Assembly: GCA_026770575.1 (NCBI GenBank)
Contig: MU657908.1
Span: 1,068-17,642, forward strand
Origin: Pelagophyceae sp. CCMP2097
Lineage: Eukaryota; Sar; Pelagophyceae
Direction of reading: 5' to 3'
Length of the DNA: 16,575 nt
Numbering within the stretch: position 1 is the stretch's first letter; each line of letters opens with the position of its first letter. The notes below the pieces were generated by a model that saw only the letters and a list, made by a program, of their open reading frames with translations, made no database searches and was not told the origin of the DNA. Of this stretch, positions 8,401-15,206 are shown one piece after another. Position numbers and translations under genes: made by a program.

Positions 8401-11400
8401 CGACGTCTTCGCGCGCCGAGAGACCGAATTGGAGGAGAGGCAGATCTCCACCGTTTCCTGGGCGCGCGGCCCGAAGCCGGACATCAAAGAGTCGAGGACG
8501 ACGCGCAGCGCGGGGGCCTTTTCCGTCACCGTCCAGAGCCGGAAGTGGGCGTCGTCCCCCGCGACGTCCGCCGTCTGGACGACGAGGCGGACGCGGGCGG
8601 AAGGCGGGCACCCGACCCAGTCGCGGCGTACGGGCAGGCCCAGCGTCGCGTCGGCCTGCGGCCGCAGCGGCCGCAGCCCCTGGCTGAAAGTCGAGTCGTC
8701 CGAAGCGCCGGCCGCGCCGTCGTCCCCGTCGTCCGAGCCGTCGTCCGAAGCGCCGGCGTCGTCATCCGCGTCGTCCGCGCCGTCATCTGCAGCGAAATTC
8801 GTCGCGTTTGGCGCGCCAACGAGTCGAAAGCTGCTTGCCGCGGGCCCAAAGTCAAAGAGCGCGTTCGCTGGGGCGGTCTCAGCTGCTGTCGGAAAGTCTT
8901 GCGGGACGCTGAACTCGAAGGAAGGCGAATCGAAGAACGAAGCGGTCGTGGCGTTGACGCGCACAAACGCGACGACTTGGAGCGTCTCCGCGAGACTCAA
9001 GCTGACGTCGCCCGCGGGCGCGTCTTCGGTCTCGACGTTTAAAGTAAACGCGCCGTTTCGGAAGCACCACGACGACATGCCACCGTACGGCTCGAAGCCG
9101 TGGCCCTCTTGGTCGACGGCGAGGAGCGAAAGTTTCTGCGTCCCGTCCTCCGTCACCCAAGCGCGGACCTGGGGCCCGTAGCCGCGCGGGAAGTAGACGA
9201 AGAGGACCATGTCCACGGGGTACGTTTCCGGGCATGTGGCGCCAGACTTGTAGACGACGCCGTCGGACGTGGCCCCGGAGACTTCCGCTTGTCGCAGAGA
9301 GGCGAGGAAGCGCGGGGAGTCAAGCCGCAAGTCCAGCGACTGCGGCAGAAAGCACTTGCCGCCCGGCAGCACGGCGGCGTAGTCGCCGAGACCGAAGCCC
9401 CAGGGCCAGCCCTCGGCGTTGGCAGCCGTGAGCGACTGCGCGGCGCCGAGCGATAGCAGCTCTGCGCCGCGGACGTAGCGGTCGTTTCGTACGACGCCGT
9501 GGACAAAGCCGGCGCCGGCCTCGCCGACGCGGTAGACGCGCAGGTCGCCGGCGGCGCAGAGGTCCGCGTCGCCGAAGACGTAGACTGTGGCGTCGCCGTA
9601 CTTTTTTGCACTTTGGCCGTCGCCCACCCAGTCCGCCGCGCCGCCGCGGTCCAGCCACGGCGCTATTCGGTCGATGGCTATAGAATAACTGGAGCCGACG
9701 TCCTGGCAGACGTGCATCACCGTCGCCGACGCGCCTCGCCGCGAGTTTCTCGCGTCGTACTTCACCACGCTTCCCGGCCGCTCCAAAAGCGCCTTGCCGA
9801 CGGCGGTGGACACGGGCGTCGTCGAAAAGGCGCGCATCTCGACGTACGCCTGCTGGTGGTACGCGAGCGTATAGAACTGCGCCGCCCAGTCCGGCCGTAC
9901 CACGGCGTGCGTGTTCCCTGCGCAGTCGACGGCGAGGCTCATGTCGAGATCGAACGAGACTTCTGCGGTATCCGCGCGGATGCCGTGCTGCCGGCTGATC
10001 TCGTCGACGGAGAACTTGTAGCTCGGATGCCGCGGGTCGTAGTACAGCCCCCCGGCTGGCGAGACCATGCAGCCGTCGCCCGTGAGCGAGCGGATCCACG
10101 CCTTGCCTCGGCCAAAGTCGTACGTCTCCAGCGCGCCGTCGCGCCCATGCGACAGCACGAGCTTTAAAGTGTAGTCGACGTTCGCGCCCGCCGGAAAGTC
10201 GCCGCAGTCTGAGGCGAACCCTCGCAGGTCGCCAAAGTAGTACGTCCGCAGCAGCTCCGTCGAGCAGTCGTACGCCCGCGCGTCCGGGAGGCAGCCCGTG
10301 AACGACGTCAGGCCCCAGTGCGCGACGGCCGTCTCGTACAACACGGTCACGCGGCAGTCCGCGCCCGCGCAGGCGTGGTATTCTAGAGAAAAGTGATACG
10401 GGCTCTCCGCGCCCGGGAAGAAGCCGTCGGCGGCACTGGCATCAAAACAAGAATTCGTCGGCGCGGGCACGAAGAGGTCGACCTGCGCGTAGTGGAAAGC
10501 TGCAGAGTCGCCGGAAGCGCACCAGTCGGTGCTGTAGCCAAAACTTGCGTAATACGTAGTCCCGCCAAAGGCACTCGCCTCGACGATGTGCAGTACGTTC
10601 GGCGACGGCAGCGGCAGCGCCTCCACGTCGCCGCAGAGATCGTCGTCCGCCACGCCGCCGTCGTCGTCGTCCGCGCCGTCGTCGTAATATCCCTCGACGG
10701 CGTCGGACGCGCCGTGCAGCGGGTTGAGCGCGACCTCGGCGGCGGCTTCAGAGGCGAAGACGTCGTCAGAGGCGGAGACGCACGCCGCCGCGCCCGTTTG
10801 CGGCGCCCGCGTGCCCGATGCGGCGTCGAAGCGCGAGTCTCCGGCAGTGCGCTTGCCGCTGGGGGCGTGCGTGACATTTGTGAAGGCGACGTCGGAGCGT
10901 GCGACATGGATGCAGCTGTCGCGCGAGCTTAGCACGGCGGCGACGACGACGTGCGCCTGGTTTGCGGCGCATGGCGCGGCGAGGGGCACGATCGCCTCAT
11001 CGCATAAATACGATGCAAAGCCGGGCGGCTTGACGCGGCGGTCCGCGACGAAAAACGACGCCAAAGACGCGTTTGGCCGCGGCCGCGTCTCCGCGCCGGG
11101 TTCCGGCAGGCCGTCGCAGACTTCCCACGCCGCCAGCGCCTCGAAGCGCGCCGTTTTGTGGGCATCGGGCGAGACGCGGACGCCCCGCGTCCCGTTGACG
11201 GCCCGCGACACGGCGATGCGCACGCTCCCAAACGGCTGCGCCACGACAATGTCCCACGTCCCATCCGGGACGTCGTAGTACGCGGTGACCGAGCCGCGCG
11301 CGGAATCGAACCGGCGCGCCACGGGGAACCTGCGCAAAGGCGTGCCGCGCCCGAGGACCGGCCGCGCGGGCGCCGGCAAACGGCAGGCCTTCTTGGAAGG

Positions 11401-12927
11401 CGCACCAGCAAAAGGGTTTGTTGTCGGCCGTCGACGAGCAGATGGTCCAAGACGTCGAGCCTGCGCGGGGCGTCTTTGGCGCCTTGCCAAAGACAATGCG
11501 GCCGGCCCTGTCCCCGTTTCGGGGATTGCACGCGGCGCGGGCCGCGCCTGTAAAGGCGGCGCGCTTTTCCACGATGGAGGCCTCGCTGCCGCCTTGCTTG
11601 TCGACGTCGTAGACGGCCTCGATTGTGACGGCGATGGTAGTCACCGCCTGCTACCGGCCTGCGCGCGAAACATGGATCCGCCGCGGGGGGCGCGTCCGCC
11701 GCAGCGGCGCAGATCCGACGCACCGCAGTCTGCGAGGCATCCGTAGGCGTCTAGGAAAATGGTCGGATACTCTCGCGGTTGCATGCAGACGCCGTCGCCA
11801 CAGACCTAGCGCGACGAAGACATGCTCGCGTGCAATATGGCCTCCCGCCCCAGAGCTGCCCCTCAGGCGTCGCCGTCCACGCCCTGTCTGCCGGCATGTT
11901 GCCCTCTTTCTGGTTTGGCGTCCTTCGGCGCGGCGGTGAACGGCGTCGGCCCAGTTCGGGTCGATGATCTTGTCTCCGATCCACTCGTAGATTTCTGGGA
12001 CGCCGTTGAACGACTCGCGGTAGGCCCCGGTCTGAGCGTCCTTTGGCGCAAATGACTCCAACAAAGCGTGGCGGACCTCGTAGCCGGCGCCCGCGCGGCA
12101 CTGCAGGTAGAGCACGGCGACGTACGCCACGAAGAAGAAGAGGAACGCGCCGAGCTCGACGTACGCCGCGCGCGTGCTCTGCATAGCCTTGAGCCGGCCG
12201 ATGAGCTCGTCTACGAAACGCCTGAGCGACGCGCGGGCGCGGCGCGGGACGCACCGAGCGCGGCGGCCTCTTGCTGGAGGTCGTGCTCGCGGCCGGCGTC
12301 GCGCGCGAGGAGGACGTGCTCGCGCGTGGCGTCGCGCCGGAGGACGTGCTCGTGCGTCGCGGCGCGCTCGAGGCCGAGGTCGCGCTCGAGGCCGCGCTCG
12401 AGGCCGGCGTCGCGCTCGAGGCCGGCGTCGCGCTCGGCGGCGGCGGCGGCGGCGGCGGTGAAGAGCGCGTCGCCGTCGGTGGTGTAGTTTGCAGCGCGGC
12501 CGACGGCGCCGAGTGGGCCGTCGGCGCAGGCGTCGAAGAAGCGCGCGTCCACGACGCTCACGTCCACGCGCGCTTCTTCGACGCTCACTTCCACGACGTC
12601 GCGCTCGCCGCCGGTCATGTCGCGCCCTATCGCCCGTGGGCCGCCGGTCACGTCGCGCTGCATCGCTCGCGGCGACTTGCTGCTCGAGCGCGACCGCCGC
12701 CGATGCGAGCCGCCGGGGCTCGCGCCGCGCCGCAGCGAGCCGCCGAGGCTCGCGCCGGCCTCGAGGCCAAAGGCCGCTGCCGCGCCGGCCGCTAGGTCGA
12801 AGCGTCACCGCCTCGCCGGCCGGGCGTCGCATTCGGCCGCGCGAGAGGAAGTAAGGAAGCACGCACCGGGCTCAGGGCGGACCGCGCCGCGCACCGCGTC
12901 CCAGGGCGCCGCCACCCGCTCGGACAT
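5476..12927 (-). CDS. Polycystin (PKD2-like TRP) cation channel with giant extracellular loop
   Basis: Predicted membrane cation channel. Inferred exons (5' to 3' on the - strand): 12927-12867, 12791-12255, 12210-11942, 11805-11722, about 11647-11382, 11329-6803, 6754-5662, 5562-5476, giving about 2307 residues. Cytosolic N-terminus: Ser/Arg-rich part, poly-Ala and DAGLER-type repeats. TM1 is at about 215-236. The loop starts with a Cys-rich CGDGVC...YGCLADCG segment (291-317). The polycystin-type fold precedes TM2 (YIDKQASSLLVQVVTYN, LQLFNIASGLVELTESG). TM2 is about 1772-1791, S3 1807-1829, S4 1883-1903 ending LRTLKLADFQPQLGILTRT, S5 1926-1941, pore 1950-1972 (MMTCITIMIYGSD) and S6 1986-2012. 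The tail (2013-2307) is charged and ends in a helical VDDVNKLLDQ / YVDELRQTRSLLLKKMAE segment. I see no EF-hand. The TM1-TM2 loop is about 1,530 residues against roughly 200-250 in vertebrate PKD2. The start ATG is supported by a phase-consistent GTGCGT intron. The exon 4/5 and 5/6 junctions are the weakest parts. Family assignment is secure; channel function is inferred. Confidence 0.9.
8314..8337 (-). other. LTGDDCLV motif, second copy in the channel ectodomain
   Basis: Encodes LTGDDCLV, followed after about 12 residues by a beta-strand-like MYINISAV. It matches LTGDGCMV about 1.75 kb away in the same exon, which is followed by YKFSVDEI. It marks one of two probable related beta-rich modules in the loop. 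Confidence 0.5.
8694..8795 (-). repeat. Asp/Ala/Ser-rich low-complexity tract in the channel ectodomain
   Basis: GTC/GTCGTC-type repeats on the + strand encode a run of about 30 residues dominated by Asp, with Ala, Gly and Ser (for example DDADDDAGASDDGSDD). It lies between two folded-looking parts of the ectodomain, so it is probably a flexible acidic linker. A shorter similar tract lies at 10641-10688 (DDGADDDDGG). Confidence 0.75.
10063..10086 (-). other. LTGDGCMV motif, first copy in the channel ectodomain
   Basis: Encodes LTGDGCMV after a strand-like YTLKLVLSHG. It is closer to the N-terminus than the copy at 8314-8337. The shared motif and spacing suggest an internally duplicated domain of unknown family. 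Confidence 0.5.
11648..11721 (-). other. Uncertain intron (exon 4/5) in the polycystin gene
   Basis: Exon 4 encodes the Cys-rich YGCLADCG and exon 5 clearly reads VTTIAVTIEAVYDVD in another frame. The strong-looking donor G|GTGCGT at 11723 is phase 1 and leads to a stop or a wrong frame with every nearby acceptor. A GC donor two bases later (GGT|GCGTCG) with acceptor GTAGCAG gives DCG-AVTTIAV in phase 0. The alternatives are a small extra exon or a one-base sequencing or assembly error. Confidence 0.35.
12363..12436 (-). repeat. In-frame coding repeat (DAGLER units) in the channel N-terminus
   Basis: Units of 18, 12, 18 and 18 bases built on GCGCTCGAGGCC (+ strand) encode DAGLER, DAGLER, GLER and DLGLER on the - strand. 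They follow an alanine run encoded by a GGC repeat at about 12437-12457. All unit lengths are multiples of three, so the frame is kept. A looser EHVL...R repeat continues to about 12290. A helical or coiled segment before TM1 is likely. Confidence 0.7.
12531..12583. repeat. 18-base inverted repeat within polycystin exon 2
   Basis: CGTCGAAGAAGCGCGCGT (12531-12548) is followed, after a 17-base spacer, by its exact reverse complement at 12566-12583. On the coding strand the two arms encode ARFFDA and VEEARV. A stable hairpin in DNA or pre-mRNA is possible. It lies entirely inside an inferred exon. Confidence 0.75.
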
Positions 12928-13018
12928 GGCCGGCCGTCGTATCTCAGGCGCGGGCGCGCCGCGGCGGTGGGCGGGGACTCGTCTCCGTCACGCCACTCGA
13001 GGCCCTTCTCTAGGGTCG
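12928..13018. other. Presumed 5' flank of the polycystin gene
   Basis: Only about 90 bases separate the inferred polycystin start from the first repeat unit at 13019. The stretch is GC-rich with no TATA box or other promoter motif that I recognise. Promoter elements may lie within the repeat region. Confidence 0.3.
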
Positions 13019-13328
13019 TTGCTTGCTTAAGTTCCACCCTGCCTCAGGAAATTCTCAGGAAGCGAGTTTCGTGTTTGGTGGGGTTAGGTTTGGGCCAATT
13101 TTTGGGCAGCGAATGGGTTCAACCTGCATAAGTTATGGGCTCCATTCGGTGCATTTTAAACATCACTTTAAAGTGCACCCGGAGAATCGTAAATTTGCGA
13201 ACTGCGATCACTTCAACCGCAAGTGGACCGCAAGTCGACGTTCCGGAGTGACGGAATCCCAAAGCTGGAACCTCGCGCTGCATCGCGCTTCATGTGCTGG
13301 CGCGCTCTCGGCCTGGCACCGGGCCTCC

Positions 13329-13402
13329 GGGCCTGGGAGCCTACCTTTGACTTGGGTTTGACGGTCATACCCTTTCGGGGCAGCCCCACCGGGTGGATTT
13401 TA
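13329..13402 (+). repeat. Diverged direct repeat, copy 1
   Basis: Shares with 13792-13866 an ordered set of blocks: GGGAGCC, CCTTTG, GGTCATACCCT/GGCATACCCT, GGGGCAGCCCCACC and GGGTGGAT followed by TTAA. Divergence and small indels indicate an old duplication. Confidence 0.6.
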
Positions 13403-13791
13403 AAAGAGCGCTTTAATGACCGTCGACCGGCTGCCCGGGCCGCGGTGTTGCGCTCGTTAATTCGCTGGGAGGTTGATGCAGCTCTAGGATAGTTTGGGGC
13501 GTAGAATCGCGTGGCGAGCTTAATTTTGTCATTCGGCCGCGTCAAGGCAATGTTGAGGTCGGTATCTCTTCAGAACTGGCGCCCACGGAGAAACTGAGGC
13601 CATGCCTGGGCCGCGACGCGGTATATCCACATCCCGAATGAGCCCGATTGAGCCGCCTACGCCACCGCCCCCCAAAAGGCTTCCCCGACGAACACGACCA
13701 AAGTGCCAAAGTGCCCAGCGTCCCGTACTTGCATGAGGGGGTCAAGCTCAAAGCGCACAAACCACTCCCGCGGCATGGCACCCGGACCCTT

Positions 13792-13866
13792 TGGTCCGGG
13801 AGCCAGCCTTTGGAACCGACTAGTCAGGCATACCCTCTTGGGGCAGCCCCACCCAGGGTGGATCTT
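13792..13866 (+). repeat. Diverged direct repeat, copy 2
   Basis: Second copy of the block series seen at 13329-13402. Its end merges with the right inverted end of the 858-base unit, so the inverted ends themselves may be parts of the same repeat family. Confidence 0.6.
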
Positions 13867-13914
13867 AAGCAAGCAAACTGACTAGCCAGGCGGATCTGGA
13901 ATTACCATTCTGAT

Positions 13915-14616
13915 TAGTGATAGATTATTACGGGCAACATTCTTTCAGAGTAAGTTACTACCCAGTAAATTACCAATTCTTCCTGGTAAGTTGCCGATAA
14001 TCGGGAATAATCCCGCCGTATTCCGGTAAGTTACTTCGAAGACTTAGTCTCTTCTTGTTCAGCGATAGGATTAAGAGTAATCTATTCAGGCTTAGCGATC
14101 GTCATATTTTGAATTTTGGCAGTGCATGCCCTGGGGGTGCAACCGGTACGACTGCAGCCTCGCGATGGCGCCCACGACTGCGCAGTGCGTCGGCAACGAG
14201 ACGAAGCCAAAGGGCGAAGTGTGGAAATGGTTCAAGAAAGTCCCGGCTGAGAAGCACGGCGGGCCGCTCGGCTTGCAGTGCCTGGGCGCGGGGTGCCCCA
14301 AGATCTACTTCCAGGCCATCCCCAACGCGACGAAGCTCGCCCGGCACGCCGCGGCTTGCTGCGCGCTGCCGCAAGCCGCGCTCGAAGACCCCGACTCGGA
14401 GGGGCCTATTCTAATCGAGTAAATTTTCTCCATTGTCTGCAGTCACTCGTTCGAAACTCGGCTGTGTCAGCGGAGTCGGCCGCCGTGAAAGGCCGATAGT
14501 AAGTTACCGTTTTGGCACCGACGGTAAGTTACTTTGAGCCCTTGGTAACATTCCCAGATTATTCCCGGTAAATTACCGTAAGGGTAAGTTACTGCTCTGT
14601 TACCGTCCTATCACTA
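13915..14616. mobile_element. hAT-like DNA transposon remnant or non-autonomous element
   Basis: The ends are TAGTGATAG (13915-13923) and its exact complement CTATCACTA (14608-14616). Short ends beginning TAG/CAG-G are typical of hAT elements. Inside lie eight copies of GTAA(A/G)TT(A/G)C: 13950, 13965, 13986 and 14026 on the left, and 14499, 14524, 14568 and 14584 on the right, all in the same orientation. Clustered subterminal repeats are also a hAT trait. Between them sits one short ORF with a BED-like zinc finger, and no catalytic transposase domain. The 8-base flanks (ATTCTGAT and CCTGAGCA) do not match, so no target duplication is confirmed. Confidence 0.55.
14126..14422 (+). CDS. BED-like zinc-finger ORF inside the hAT-like element
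   Basis: 98 residues; a later ATG at 14165 would give 85. GEVWKWFKKV, then LQC-LGAG-C, then NATKLARHAAACC follows the BED-finger pattern (aromatic-rich start, two Cys, then His and Cys). Here the first Cys pair is spaced C-x4-C rather than the usual C-x2-C. BED fingers are the DNA-binding heads of many hAT transposases. The hAT RNase H-like catalytic domain and dimerisation region are absent, so this is either a truncated transposase or a first exon. The GC-rich codon use stands out from its AT-rich flanks. Confidence 0.5.
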   Translation: MPWGCNRYDCSLAMAPTTAQCVGNETKPKGEVWKWFKKVPAEKHGGPLGLQCLGAGCPKIYFQAIPNATKLARHAAACCALPQAALEDPDSEGPILIE

Positions 14617-14620
14617 CCTG

Positions 14621-14853
14621 AGCACTTTCCGCGTAACATGAATGGGCGCCGATACTTGACTATCGACTATCGGCTGAAGTATCGACCAAAATCCCAAGTA
14701 TCGTCGAGTCAAATTCTCAATAAGGTTTATTAAAATCCTAAATGCCTGCCTTATTGAGAATTAGACTCGACGATACTTGGGATTTTGGTCGATACTTCAG
14801 CCGATGGTCGATAGTCAAGTATCGGCGCCCATTCATTTTACGCGGAAAGTGCT
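14621..14853. mobile_element. Foldback / MITE-like element with 104-base arms
   Basis: The left arm (14621-14724, starting AGCACTTTCCGCG) and right arm (14750-14853, ending CGCGGAAAGTGCT) are reverse complements over 104 bases with three mismatches. A 25-base loop separates them. It contains many CGATAC/GTATCG words and no ORF of its own. It begins four bases after the hAT-like element ends. No target-site duplication is visible. A transcript would form a long near-perfect hairpin. Confidence 0.85.
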
Positions 14854-15166
14854 GTAATTCTAATCGCGAGTATCGTCGGACTATTCTCGGACTTTCCGTG
14901 ACGGCGCTGTGCGAGAGAGGCCGAGGTTGGACTTCCTGGGACTGCGGACGAGGATTCGTCACGTCGAGAGAGAACCAGTAGAGTGGAGAGGGGTGGCCAG
15001 GGTGCATCTTTCCGCTGTTTCAAACCTTTTGTTCCAGGGTTCTAAAGGGACAAGGGCGCTAGTCGAGTCGAGTCCCCGGGCGCCTCGCAGCCTCGGGACC
15101 CCGCAGGCCCGCGGCCCCGGGCACCTCCTCGGGCGCCACTCGCCCTGCGCCGCCGTCGTGCGGTCG
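14854..15166. other. Region downstream of the plastid-protein gene
   Basis: No gene is supportable here. The first 30 bases after the foldback include a GAGTATCGTCGGACT that resembles words of the arms, so it may be another fragment of the same repeat. The rest becomes GC-rich and probably holds the 3' untranslated region of the - strand gene ending at 15197. Confidence 0.4.
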
Positions 15167-15206
15167 CGTTATGCTTCAGAGCTGCCTCGTTACGCTTCAG
15201 AGCTGT
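15167..15206. repeat. 19-base near-tandem duplication at the 3' end of the plastid-protein gene
   Basis: CGTTATGCTTCAGAGCTGC (15167-15185) and CGTTACGCTTCAGAGCTGT (15188-15206) are spaced 21 bases apart with two differences. The second copy contains the gene's stop codon (TGA on the - strand, 15199-15197). The first lies just downstream of it. Confidence 0.75.

Larger units (their letters stand above)
13019..13876. repeat. 858-base unit bounded by 22-base inverted repeats
   Basis: Left end TTGCTTGCTTAAGTTCCACC (plus CT) and right end AGGGTGGATCTTAAGCAAGC (plus AA) are inverted copies with one mismatch in 22. No coding sequence is supportable inside. Two diverged direct copies of about 75 bases lie inside (13329-13402 and 13792-13866), sharing CATACCCT, GGGGCAGCCCCACC and GGGTGGAT. 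I see no target-site duplication. It could be an old non-autonomous transposon or a cluster of degenerate repeats. Confidence 0.45.

Noticed and set aside
6755..8611. 618-residue - strand ORF
   Set aside because: It is an Arg/Pro-rich shadow of the polycystin exon, whose own frame carries the membrane segments.
12211..12254. Alternative exon 2/3 junction using a GC donor (CCA|GCAAGA) and acceptor CTCAG
   Set aside because: It keeps frame too, but the model with donor G|GTGCGT and acceptor TTTCGTAG matches the local intron style better. The difference is a few residues.
11651..12862. Continuous 403-residue - strand frame as the channel N-terminus
   Set aside because: Upstream of TM1 it is almost pure Arg/Pro. 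The neighbouring frame gives ordinary protein and is joined by consistent GTGCGT introns, so only the TM1 part of this frame is coding.
13080..13150. Possible tRNA T-arm (GGGTTCAACCTGC)
   Set aside because: No matching acceptor stem, D-arm or anticodon arm could be assembled upstream.
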